Below are positions 7,058-14,541 of a stretch of 15,293 nt of DNA, in pieces (the stretch's first letter is position 1; every line of letters starts with the position of its first letter). The notes beneath the pieces are model-generated. The model did no database searches. It had not been told where the DNA came from and saw nothing but the letters and a program-made list of their open reading frames with translations. Position numbers and translations under genes: made by a program. The stretch is from HGM04593 sp045644465 (GTDB taxonomy: Bacteria; Bacteroidota; Bacteroidia; Bacteroidales; Bacteroidaceae): positions 1 to 15,293 of the forward strand of contig JAZRGV010000052.1 in NCBI GenBank assembly GCA_045644465.1, in the 5' to 3' direction.

Positions 7058-7717
7058 ATGATGAACAATAAGTTGAAAAACATCTTTTTTTACGCTTTGC
7101 TTTTGGTGTTTATCGTGGCATGCGATGATACCGTTACCTATTCCGAGATGAAGGAGAAGGAGATAGCGTCTATAGAGAGTTTTATTAAAGAGCAGGGGAT
7201 TGAAATTATAACATTCCAGGAATTTATAGCTCAGGATACGGTAACAGTCTTTGACAAGGCAACTAATCGTAACGAATATGTCGAGATTGATGGCGTATAT
7301 ATGCAAATAGTACATAATCCAAAGGATGCCGACGATGCACGCAGAATAGATGACGGTGACACTCGAAACATCCTTGTACGTTATACCGAATACAATATTC
7401 AGTCCGGTGATACGCTTTCGAGCAACAAATATTACAGTGCACCCGATGAAATGCGCGTAACCAATACAAGCGGAATATATTCGGCTACATTTATAATGGG
7501 TATGATGAAAGATTTGTACGAGAATAGTTATGTACCTACGGGATGGCTTGTTCCTTTCAGTTACTTGTGGTTTACACGTCATCAGTCGCAGTATGCAAAG
7601 GTCAATCTTATAGTACCACACACCAAAGGCACATCAAACGCAACAACATATGTATATCCTTGTTTCTATGAGATAACTTTCATTCCAGAAGAACTTTATG
7701 ATTACAACGAGGAGTAA
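7058..7717 (+). CDS. DUF4827-like lipoprotein of unknown function
   Basis: Predicted outer-envelope lipoprotein of 219 residues. The N-terminus (MMNNKLKNIFFYALLLVFIVAC) is a lipoprotein signal peptide with lipobox IVAC, lipidated Cys at 22, followed by DD, and the Asp next to the Cys is compatible with several sorting outcomes in this phylum. The mature part starts with a charged helix (about 30-47), then a mixed alpha/beta domain with motifs such as EFIAQDTV, VRYTEYNIQSGDTLSSN (about 107-123) and TGWLVPFSYLW. From memory this matches the Bacteroidota family DUF4827, found in the same place between the DHH phosphoesterase and the phosphohexomutase; an FKBP-like fold is conceivable, but no catalytic residues are evident. 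The start may be either of the two tandem ATGs (7058 or 7061). Low-complexity codon use is like its neighbours, so there is no sign of transfer. Confidence 0.8.
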   Translation: MMNNKLKNIFFYALLLVFIVACDDTVTYSEMKEKEIASIESFIKEQGIEIITFQEFIAQDTVTVFDKATNRNEYVEIDGVYMQIVHNPKDADDARRIDDGDTRNILVRYTEYNIQSGDTLSSNKYYSAPDEMRVTNTSGIYSATFIMGMMKDLYENSYVPTGWLVPFSYLWFTRHQSQYAKVNLIVPHTKGTSNATTYVYPCFYEITFIPEELYDYNEE

Positions 7718-7763
7718 CAAATAGCATAATTGGATAAATATATTTTTTCAACTTATAACTAAC

Positions 7764-9152
7764 ATGACACTTATTAAATCTATTTCAGGAATCAGAGGTA
7801 CCATCGGTGGTAGAGCCGATGAAGGTTTGACTCCTCTGGATGTAGTGAAACTAACATCAGCCTATGCAGCGCTGATTCGTAAAACAACAACAAAGACAAC
7901 AAACAAGATTGTTGTAGGTCGTGATGCCCGTCTTTCTGGAGATATGGTAAACAAGATTGTTTGCGGTACTCTTATGGGTATGGGATTTGATGTTGTTGAT
8001 ATTGGCCTTGCTTCAACTCCAACAACAGAAGTTGCTGTAACAATGGAAGAAGCATGTGGTGGTATCATCCTTACAGCAAGCCACAACCCACGTCAGTGGA
8101 ACGCGCTTAAGCTTCTTAACGAGAAAGGTGAGTTCTTGAATGCAGCCGAGGGACAGGAAGTTCTCCGCATTGCTGCAGCCGAGGAGTTCGACTATGCCGA
8201 TGTTGAGACACTTGGTAAGTATCGTCTTGATGAGACATATAACGAGAAACATATTGATGCTGTTCTTGCGTTGCCTCTTGTTGATGTTGAGGCTATCAAG
8301 GCTGCAAACTTCAAGGTTGCTATTGACTGCGTGAACTCTGTAGGTGGTGTAATACTTCCACAGTTGTTCGAAAAACTCGGTATCACAAAGGTCGATAAGC
8401 TCTATTGCGAGCCAACAGGTGATTTCCAACATAACCCAGAGCCTCTTGCAAAGAACTTGGGCGATATTATGGGTCTTATGGCCAAGGGTGGTAACGATGT
8501 TGCTTTCGTTGTTGACCCCGACGTTGACCGTTTGGCTATTATCTGCGAGAACGGTGAGATGTATGGCGAGGAATATACTCTTGTAACTGTTGCCGATTAC
8601 GTGTTGAAGCACACTCCCGGTAACACTGTTTCAAACCTCAGCTCTACACGTGCTTTGCGCGACGTTACAAATGCTCATGGTTGCACTTATACAGCATCGG
8701 CAGTAGGTGAAGTGAATGTGGTTACCAAGATGCGCGAGACAAATGCCATCATCGGTGGCGAGGGTAATGGTGGTGTAATCTATCCTGCTTGCCATGCCGG
8801 ACGCGACGCTTTGGTTGGTATCTGCTTGTTCTTGAGCCACCTTGCTCACGAGAAGAAGACAGTAAGCGAGCTTCGTGCTACATATCCTGCATACTTCATG
8901 GGCAAGAACCGTATCGACTTGAAGCCGGGTTGCGATGTTGATGCAATTCTTGAGAAAATCAAGGCTACCTATGCTGGTAAAGCCGAGATCAATACCGTTG
9001 ACGGTGTTAAGCTCGACTTCCCCGAAACATGGGTACACTTGCGTAAGAGCAATACAGAGCCAATTATCCGTATCTATTCTGAAGGTCCTACACAGGAGGC
9101 TGCAGATGCTATTGGTGAAGAGATTCTTGCACTTGCAAACAGCTTGATGTAA
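7764..9152 (+). CDS. glmM: Phosphoglucosamine mutase / phosphohexomutase
   Basis: Alpha-D-phosphohexomutase; in Bacteroidota this orthologue is usually named GlmM, converting glucosamine 6-phosphate to glucosamine 1-phosphate for UDP-GlcNAc, peptidoglycan and LPS synthesis. All four domains are present in 462 residues: ISGIRGTIGG start with GRDAR (52-56), phosphoserine loop TASHNP (104-109, S106), metal loop DPDVDR (251-256), sugar-binding GEGNGG (332-337), and the C-terminal phosphate-binding RKSNTEPIIRIYSEG (427-441). Phosphomannomutase or phosphoglucomutase activity cannot be excluded from sequence. The ATG at 7764 is 46 bases after the lipoprotein stop; I see no separate promoter box there, so cotranscription is likely. 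A strong terminator follows. Codon use is smoother (GTT, CTT, AAC, AAG rich) than in neighbouring genes, as expected for a highly expressed gene. Confidence 0.93.
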   Translation: MTLIKSISGIRGTIGGRADEGLTPLDVVKLTSAYAALIRKTTTKTTNKIVVGRDARLSGDMVNKIVCGTLMGMGFDVVDIGLASTPTTEVAVTMEEACGGIILTASHNPRQWNALKLLNEKGEFLNAAEGQEVLRIAAAEEFDYADVETLGKYRLDETYNEKHIDAVLALPLVDVEAIKAANFKVAIDCVNSVGGVILPQLFEKLGITKVDKLYCEPTGDFQHNPEPLAKNLGDIMGLMAKGGNDVAFVVDPDVDRLAIICENGEMYGEEYTLVTVADYVLKHTPGNTVSNLSSTRALRDVTNAHGCTYTASAVGEVNVVTKMRETNAIIGGEGNGGVIYPACHAGRDALVGICLFLSHLAHEKKTVSELRATYPAYFMGKNRIDLKPGCDVDAILEKIKATYAGKAEINTVDGVKLDFPETWVHLRKSNTEPIIRIYSEGPTQEAADAIGEEILALANSLM

Positions 9153-9170
9153 TTTATATTACTCCTATAT

Positions 9171-9226
9171 ATGACATATGGCACGCCCAAAGCGTGCCAT
9201 ATGTCATTATTTTTGTTTTTTTTTAC
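9171..9226 (+). terminator. Strong intrinsic terminator after glmM
   Basis: ATGACATATGGCACGC (9171-9186) pairs perfectly with 9192-9207 around the loop CCAAA, a 16-bp stem, followed by TTATTTTTGTTTTTTTTT. It ends the transcript begun upstream of the lipoprotein gene and insulates ruvX. Confidence 0.93.
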
Positions 9227-9230
9227 GTTG

Positions 9231-9266
9231 TTTGTGGAATTCTTTCGTTCAAAATGTCTAACTTCG
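9231..9266 (+). promoter_or_regulatory. Promoter of ruvX-def-TPR
   Basis: TAACTTCG (9259-9266) matches TAnnTTCG and lies 24 bases before the ruvX ATG. The nearest TTTG (9231-9234) is 24 bases upstream, slightly longer than the usual spacing. It sits directly after the glmM terminator, so a new transcript is expected here. Confidence 0.6.
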
Positions 9267-9290
9267 CAAAATAAACCGAATACAACCTAA

Positions 9291-9713
9291 ATGGCAAGAA
9301 TACTCGCAATCGATTACGGAAAAAAGAGAACAGGCTTGGCTGTTACCGATGAGTTGCAAATCATAGCTAACGGCCTTACTACGGTTGCTACCGTAGAACT
9401 TGTCGATTATATCCTTAACTATGTAAAAAAGGAACCGGTTGAGCGCATAATTGTGGGTATGCCAAAACAGATGAACAATCAGCCGTCCGAGAATATGGCG
9501 CGAATAAAGCCTTTTGTGGGGCATTTGCGCAAACTATTGCCTGATATACCGGTTGAGTATCACGATGAGCGTTTTACATCGGTACTTGCACACCAGGCCA
9601 TATTGGCTTCGGGGATAGGTAAAATGGCGCGTCGCAACAAAGAGCTGGTCGATGAGGTGAGTGCTACCATAATATTGCAGTCCTATATGGAGAGCCGCAG
9701 AATGCGTATGTAA
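9291..9713 (+). CDS. ruvX: Holliday junction resolvase-like protein RuvX/YqgF
   Basis: Small RNase H-fold nuclease of the YqgF/RuvX family, implicated in 16S rRNA 5'-end maturation and annotated as putative Holliday junction resolvase. The 140 residues match the usual length of about 135-145. Motifs: AIDYGKKRTGLAVTD (6-20; catalytic D8), VGMPKQMN (55-62), HDERFTS (91-97; D92, E93), and DEVSATIILQSY (121-132; D121). All acidic residues expected of the active site are present. It is followed 20 bases later by def, so the two are probably cotranscribed. Confidence 0.96.
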   Translation: MARILAIDYGKKRTGLAVTDELQIIANGLTTVATVELVDYILNYVKKEPVERIIVGMPKQMNNQPSENMARIKPFVGHLRKLLPDIPVEYHDERFTSVLAHQAILASGIGKMARRNKELVDEVSATIILQSYMESRRMRM

Positions 9714-9733
9714 GATAAATTAAAACAAAGACA

Positions 9734-10291
9734 ATGATACTACCTATTTATTTGTATGGTCAGCCTGTGCTGAGAAAAGTTGCCGAGGATATAACACCCG
9801 ATTATCCTCAGTTGAAAGAGTTGATAGAGAATATGTTCGAGACAATGTATAATGCCGAGGGTATAGGTCTTGCAGCACCGCAGATTGGCTTGGCTATACG
9901 TCTTGTTGTTATTGACCTTGATGTGCTTTCCGAGGATTATCCCGAATACAAAGATTTTCGTCGAGTATATATTAATGCCGAGATTCTTGAGATGTCGGAC
10001 GAAACAGACTCTATGGACGAGGGCTGCTTGAGCCTGCCGGGTATCCACGAGAAGGTAACACGTCCTACACGTATCCATGTGAAATACCTTGATGAGAACT
10101 TTGTTGAGCACGACGAGTGGGTCGATGGCTTCTTGGCACGTGCAATGCAGCACGAGTTTGACCACCTCGAAGGTAAGGTCTTCTCGGATCGTTTGTCGCC
10201 ATTGCGTCGTCAGATGAATAAAAACAAGCTTGGTAATTTGGCAAAAGGCAAGGTGAACTGCGCTTACAAGACAAAGCGTGTACTTCGATGA
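9734..10291 (+). CDS. def: Peptide deformylase
   Basis: Iron (or zinc) hydrolase that removes the formyl group from N-terminal formyl-Met of new proteins. The 185 residues carry the three family motifs: GIGLAAPQIG (43-52), EGCLSLPG (96-103; metal ligand C98) and QHEFDHLEG (139-147; metal ligands H140 and H144, catalytic E141). Start at ATG 9734 gives the normal MILPIYLYGQPVLR beginning. There is an insertion around 63-75 (DVLSEDYPEYKDF) between motifs 1 and 2, which I recall as common in Bacteroidota deformylases. The stop overlaps the next start as ATGA, suggesting translational coupling with the TPR gene. Confidence 0.97.
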   Translation: MILPIYLYGQPVLRKVAEDITPDYPQLKELIENMFETMYNAEGIGLAAPQIGLAIRLVVIDLDVLSEDYPEYKDFRRVYINAEILEMSDETDSMDEGCLSLPGIHEKVTRPTRIHVKYLDENFVEHDEWVDGFLARAMQHEFDHLEGKVFSDRLSPLRRQMNKNKLGNLAKGKVNCAYKTKRVLR

Positions 10292-12303
10292 GATTGCTGA
10301 AAGCAGTAATACTCTCCTTGGTGTTGTTCTTCTCAACGTTGTGCAATGCACAACTGAACACAACCAGGGTAATGGAAATAGGGCGCAATGCGCTCTATTT
10401 TGAGGATTATGTGCTTTCAATTCAATATTTCAATCAGGTAATCGATTCAAAGCCTTTTCTGCACGAGCCGTACTTCTTTCGCGGATTGGCAAAATTCTAT
10501 CTCGATGACTTTGTGGGAGCTTGCGAGGATTTTACTTCGGCAATAGACCGTAACCCCTATGTAGCGCAATGCTATCAGCTGCGTGGTATGTGTCATGCCC
10601 GAATGGATAGCGTGGCACTTGCTGAAAGGGATTTTCGCCTGGCAATGAAATATGACATACAGAATCCCGGCCTTTGGCAGAACCTTAGCGTGCTCACAAT
10701 GCAGTCGGGCGATTGGGAAAAGGCTGCCGGTGTGGTCGATTCTCTGCTTCTCTTTTCGCCGCGTAACAGCGCTGCCTATCTTATGCGAACTCAGATTTCT
10801 CTTAATCTTGGTGATACTTTGCGTGCTTTCGATATGGCCGAAAAGGCTGTGCAGTACGATAAATATTCTGCCGAGGTGTACGATGCAAGAGCAATAGTGC
10901 ATTACGAAATGGGGAATTATGAGCTGGCCGAAAAAGACCTTGACCGTGCGGTTGAACTTATGCCGGCACGTGTGGGCAGCTATATAAACCGTGCTCTTGT
11001 GCGTTATCATCGTAACAACCTGCGTGGTGCAATGGAAGATTACGATATGGCATTGTATGTTGAGCCTGCAAACTTCATTGCACACTATAATCGCGGATTG
11101 TTGCGCATGAATGTGGGTGATGATAATTTGGCGATAGAGGATTTTGACAAAGTCCTGGATATCGACCCCGACAACACCATGGCGCGTTTCAACCGTGCTT
11201 TGTTGCGCGAGAATATAGGTGATTACAAAGGGGCTGTTGATGATTACGACAGGGTTATCAGCGATTATCCTAATTTTGAGTATGCCTATAGTTGCCGTGC
11301 TTCGGCGCGCCGTAAATGTGGTGATGATAAAGGCGCGGATGCCGACGAGAAATGGCTGTTCAAACGTCAGCTCGATATATATAATAAAGGTGTCGATGCT
11401 GTTAAGGAGGAGTATTCTGCCGAAAATGACAAAACACGTAAACGTTCCGATGCTAATGTACGCAACTACAGTAAAATGATTGTTGCCGATGATGTCTATT
11501 CAAAGCAATATACAACGGAGTACCGTGGCAAAATACAGGATCGCAATGTCTTTGTGGAACTTGAACCTATATTTGTACTTACATATTACAAGAACGACAA
11601 CGAACTGGAGGTTTTGTCGCATTTCTGCGAACCGATTGAAGAGATAAACGCCTCTCTTGCTCAGCCGTTGCTTGTCACCAACGAAGAGCGTGCTCTCTCC
11701 GAGAATGAAATTGCCCGTTGTTTCGATAATATAAACAACCTGTCGAAACGTATAGCCGAGGCTTCCTCGTCAACGCTTGACATGATGTTGCGTGCTATCA
11801 ACTATTATCTTGTTCAGGACCTTGAAGCAGCGGTGCTCGACCTCGACCACGCATTGTCGAATGGTAACGCTTCGTGGGAGCTCTATTTTGTACGTTCTTT
11901 TGTGCGTTATAAGATGCTTGAGGCCGAATCTTTTGGAAAAGCAGAGGCTGACTATAAAGACCCGGTGGCAGCACTTGATTACCGTCTTGTGAAAGCCGAT
12001 CTGGACAAGGTGCTCGAGTTGTATCCTAATTTTGTATATGCCTTTTTCAATCGTGCCAATGTGTTTGCAAAAATGAATGATTACAAATCGGCAATAGTCG
12101 ATTACACAAGAGCTATTGAGCTGAACGACCGTTTTGCCGAGGCCTATTTCAATCGCGGTCTTGCAAGGCTTTATGTAGGTAGCACCGAGCAGGGCATTGC
12201 CGATTTGAGCAAAGCCGGAGAACTTGGAATATTCCAGGCCTACAATGTGATAAAGCGTTTCCTCTATTCGGCAAAAGGAACTTCCGGCGTTAATGAGGAT
12301 TAA
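10288..12303 (+). CDS. Exported TPR-repeat protein
   Basis: Tetratricopeptide-repeat protein of 671 residues, probably exported: residues 1-21 (MRLLKAVILSLVLFFSTLCNA) form a signal peptide with a likely cut before Gln22; the Cys at 19 lacks a good lipobox context, so I do not call it a lipoprotein. About ten 34-residue TPR units fill 28-350 (for example YFFRGLAKFYLDDFVGACED, and YNRGLLRMNVGDDNLAIEDF around 267-286). Residues about 355-490 are not TPR-like and include a charged helix and a beta-rich stretch (about 415-450). TPR units resume at about 500-660, with the clearest at 586-640. TPR arrays bind partner proteins; no enzymatic motif is visible. It starts inside the def stop codon (ATGA) and precedes thrS, a placement I recall in other Bacteroidales, so it may have an envelope or assembly role, but that is unknown. 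Confidence 0.88.
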   Translation: MRLLKAVILSLVLFFSTLCNAQLNTTRVMEIGRNALYFEDYVLSIQYFNQVIDSKPFLHEPYFFRGLAKFYLDDFVGACEDFTSAIDRNPYVAQCYQLRGMCHARMDSVALAERDFRLAMKYDIQNPGLWQNLSVLTMQSGDWEKAAGVVDSLLLFSPRNSAAYLMRTQISLNLGDTLRAFDMAEKAVQYDKYSAEVYDARAIVHYEMGNYELAEKDLDRAVELMPARVGSYINRALVRYHRNNLRGAMEDYDMALYVEPANFIAHYNRGLLRMNVGDDNLAIEDFDKVLDIDPDNTMARFNRALLRENIGDYKGAVDDYDRVISDYPNFEYAYSCRASARRKCGDDKGADADEKWLFKRQLDIYNKGVDAVKEEYSAENDKTRKRSDANVRNYSKMIVADDVYSKQYTTEYRGKIQDRNVFVELEPIFVLTYYKNDNELEVLSHFCEPIEEINASLAQPLLVTNEERALSENEIARCFDNINNLSKRIAEASSSTLDMMLRAINYYLVQDLEAAVLDLDHALSNGNASWELYFVRSFVRYKMLEAESFGKAEADYKDPVAALDYRLVKADLDKVLELYPNFVYAFFNRANVFAKMNDYKSAIVDYTRAIELNDRFAEAYFNRGLARLYVGSTEQGIADLSKAGELGIFQAYNVIKRFLYSAKGTSGVNED

Positions 12304-12317
12304 TTATCCTTTTCCGT

Positions 12318-12348
12318 TTTGTTATTTCTTCATTTTTCACTATCTTCG
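12318..12348 (+). promoter_or_regulatory. Promoter of thrS
   Basis: TTTG (12318-12321), 19 bases, then TATCTTCG (12341-12348): the best-formed plus-strand promoter in the window. The untranslated leader would be about 45 bases, too short to hold a T-box riboswitch. Confidence 0.8.
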
Positions 12349-12399
12349 CACGTTAAAGGGGTGAAAGCCTGAATTTTGAATATAAATAAAAACTACAAT

Positions 12400-14361
12400 A
12401 TGATTAAGATTTCATTTGGTGGCGACGTTAAGGAGTTTGTAGCTGAGGGTAAGTCATATATAGAACTTATCTCTTCGGTTGACCCTAAGTTGCTCAACAG
12501 CTATGTTGCTGTAAAGGAAGGCGAAAATGTTATCGACCTTCGTGATGTTCCTGCCGATGGCGCATGTGCGGAACTTGTTGGTATAGAGTCAAAAGAGGCT
12601 TTGCATGTGTTGCGTCACACCGCTACACACATTATGGCCGAGGCGGTGAAGCATCTTTTCCCCGAGGCGAAGCTTACTATAGGTCCTGCTACCGAAACAG
12701 GTTTCTTCTATGACTTTGAGTGCGCTCCTTTCACTAAGGAGAATCTCGAGGCTATCGAAAAGGAGATGAAGAAAATCATCAAGTCAAGTCCACGTATCGA
12801 GCGTCAGGTTGTTACACGCGACGAGGCTATAGCTATGATGAAGGCAAAGAACGAACCTTACAAACTTGAGCTCATCGATGCAATTCCTGCTGACGACAGA
12901 ATTACAATATATTCGCAGGACGATTTTGCCGACCTGTGTATGGGACCTCACTTGTTGAATACACGTCTCATCAAGGGCTTTAAATTGCTTTCTACATCAA
13001 CAGCCTATTGGCGTGGCGACAAGAATAATGCTTCATTGGCACGTATCTACGGTACAGCATTCTTCTCTAAAGAGGAGTGCGAGGCATATCTTGCACATCT
13101 CGAGCACATAAAGAATATCGACCACAACAAAATTGGTCGCGAGATGGAACTCTTTACAACAGTTGACGTGATTGGTCAGGGATTGCCATTGCTTATGCCT
13201 AAGGGTGCAAAGATTATTCAGACATTGCAGCGCTGGATTGAGGACCTTGAAGATAACGAATGGGGTTATATCCGCACCAAGACTCCTCTTATGGCAAAGA
13301 GCGACCTCTACAAGATTTCCGGACACTGGGATCACTATAAAGAGGGTATGTTTGTTCTTGGAAACGAGGAGAAAGACAAGGAGGTGTTTGCATTGCGTCC
13401 AATGACATGTCCTTTCCAGTACTATGTATATAAGGCAACACATCACTCATACCGCGACCTCCCATTGCGCTACAGCGAAACATCTACGCTGTTCCGTAAT
13501 GAAGATTCAGGTGAGATGCACGGTTTGACACGTGTTCGCCAGTTTACCATAAGCGAAGGTCACCTCATTGTTCGCCCCGACCAGATGGTCGATGAGTTCA
13601 AGAAGTGTCTTGCTCTTGCAAAGCATGTAATGGAAACACTCGGCTTGCAGAACGATGTAACATATGTCCTTGCCAAGTGGAACCCCGAGAACCGTGCGAA
13701 GTACATCGGCGATGCCGAGGTGTGGGAAGAGACACAGGAGCACATCCGTCAGATGCTTAAAGAACTCGAGATTCCTTTTGTTGAAGAGGTTGGTGGTGCT
13801 GCATTCTACGGACCAAAGGTTGACATCAATGCCAAGAACGTATATGGTAAGGAAGATACAATGATTACCGTTCAGTGGGATGCCTTGTTGGCGGCACAGT
13901 TCGACATGTATTATGTTGACCAAAATGGCGAGAAGGTACGTCCTTATATCATTCACCGCACAAGTATGGGTTGCTATGAGCGCACTCTTGCATGGCTCAT
14001 CGAAAAGTACGAGGGTAAATTCCCAACATGGCTTGCTCCCGAGCAGGTTCGTATATTGCCTATCTCGGAAAAATATGGCGACTATGCCAACGAAGTTGCA
14101 GCCGAGTTGAGAAAGAACGGTGTACTTGTACATGTAGATAACCGTTCCGAGAAAATTGGATATAAGATACGTGAGGCACGTAACAACCGCGTTCCATATA
14201 TGCTTGTCCTTGGCCAGCAGGAAGAGGAGAACCGCACCGTTGCAGTTCGCAGCCGTTATGTAGGTGACGAGGGTGTTAAGCCAATAGCAGAATTCGTGTC
14301 TGCAATTTGTGAGGAAATACGCACACGTACAATCCGTAAAGAGGTTGTTGCAGTCGAATAA
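12400..14361 (+). CDS. thrS: Threonyl-tRNA synthetase, clostridial-like type
   Basis: Charges tRNA-Thr with threonine in the cytoplasm. The 653 residues comprise a short TGS domain (1-60), the editing domain with HTATH (H73, H77) and DLCMGPH (C180, H184), the class II catalytic core (about 245-535) and the anticodon-binding domain (about 545-640). Zinc ligands: C337 in MTCPF, H388 in SEGHL, H519 in IIHR; motif 2 arginine R366 in LFRNEDSGEMHGLTRVR. Start: the frame extends to a TTG at 12376, but MIKISFGGDV at 12400 is the normal beginning. Oddities: MTCPFQ instead of MNCPHH, ISEGHLI instead of QDDAHIF, QWDALLAAQFD where E. coli and Bacteroides enzymes have QVDF/QVDY..LP.R, and KISGHWDHYKEGMF. 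These match what I remember of clostridial ThrS rather than Bacteroides ThrS, suggesting replacement by transfer. Its own promoter and terminator make it a separate unit. Confidence 0.96.
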   Translation: MIKISFGGDVKEFVAEGKSYIELISSVDPKLLNSYVAVKEGENVIDLRDVPADGACAELVGIESKEALHVLRHTATHIMAEAVKHLFPEAKLTIGPATETGFFYDFECAPFTKENLEAIEKEMKKIIKSSPRIERQVVTRDEAIAMMKAKNEPYKLELIDAIPADDRITIYSQDDFADLCMGPHLLNTRLIKGFKLLSTSTAYWRGDKNNASLARIYGTAFFSKEECEAYLAHLEHIKNIDHNKIGREMELFTTVDVIGQGLPLLMPKGAKIIQTLQRWIEDLEDNEWGYIRTKTPLMAKSDLYKISGHWDHYKEGMFVLGNEEKDKEVFALRPMTCPFQYYVYKATHHSYRDLPLRYSETSTLFRNEDSGEMHGLTRVRQFTISEGHLIVRPDQMVDEFKKCLALAKHVMETLGLQNDVTYVLAKWNPENRAKYIGDAEVWEETQEHIRQMLKELEIPFVEEVGGAAFYGPKVDINAKNVYGKEDTMITVQWDALLAAQFDMYYVDQNGEKVRPYIIHRTSMGCYERTLAWLIEKYEGKFPTWLAPEQVRILPISEKYGDYANEVAAELRKNGVLVHVDNRSEKIGYKIREARNNRVPYMLVLGQQEEENRTVAVRSRYVGDEGVKPIAEFVSAICEEIRTRTIRKEVVAVE

Positions 14362-14364
14362 AGC

Positions 14365-14394
14365 ATAAAAAGCGGTGGTTGCACCGCTTTTTAT
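14365..14394 (+). terminator. Intrinsic terminator between thrS and infC
   Basis: ATAAAAAGCGGTG (14365-14377) pairs with 14382-14394 around the loop GTTG. The GC core is short (7 bp), flanked by A and T tracts, so it can end transcription rightward with TTTTTAT. It starts 4 bases after the thrS stop. Confidence 0.85.
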
Positions 14395-14446
14395 CTGTTT
14401 GTCATAGAATATTTTTGGATTTTTTTGAAAAAAAAGTTCAAACCTT

Positions 14447-14477
14447 TTCGTTATGTGATAAATATATAATAAATTTG
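14447..14477 (+). promoter_or_regulatory. Promoter of infC-rpmI
   Basis: TTCG (14447-14450), 19 bases, then TAAATTTG (14470-14477), which matches TAnnTTTG exactly. The leader to the infC ATG is about 58 bases. I see no clear hairpin or known autoregulatory motif in it. Confidence 0.6.
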
Positions 14478-14541
14478 CAACCGATTTTGAAAAGTTATGC
14501 CTGTTAAGGGCTTTATTTGAAAGGAATTTATATAATTTTTA

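Noticed and set aside
6974..7621. Open frame of 215 codons antisense to the lipoprotein gene
   Set aside because: Cys/Tyr/His-rich product without recognisable domains; it is the shadow of a well-supported gene with signal peptide and lipobox.
9740..10420. Open frame of 226 codons antisense to def
   Set aside because: The opposite strand has peptide deformylase with all three motifs; the antisense product has no family features.
12376..12399. TTG start eight codons before thrS
   Set aside because: The ATG at 12400 gives the usual MIKI beginning, and the extension is low-complexity Asn/Lys/Tyr with no support.
12355..12399. T-box riboswitch before thrS
   Set aside because: The leader is only about 45 bases and shows no stem I or antiterminator, although many clostridial thrS genes have one.
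13507..14133. Open frame of 208 codons antisense to thrS
   Set aside because: Shadow of the catalytic core of thrS; no plausible product or promoter.
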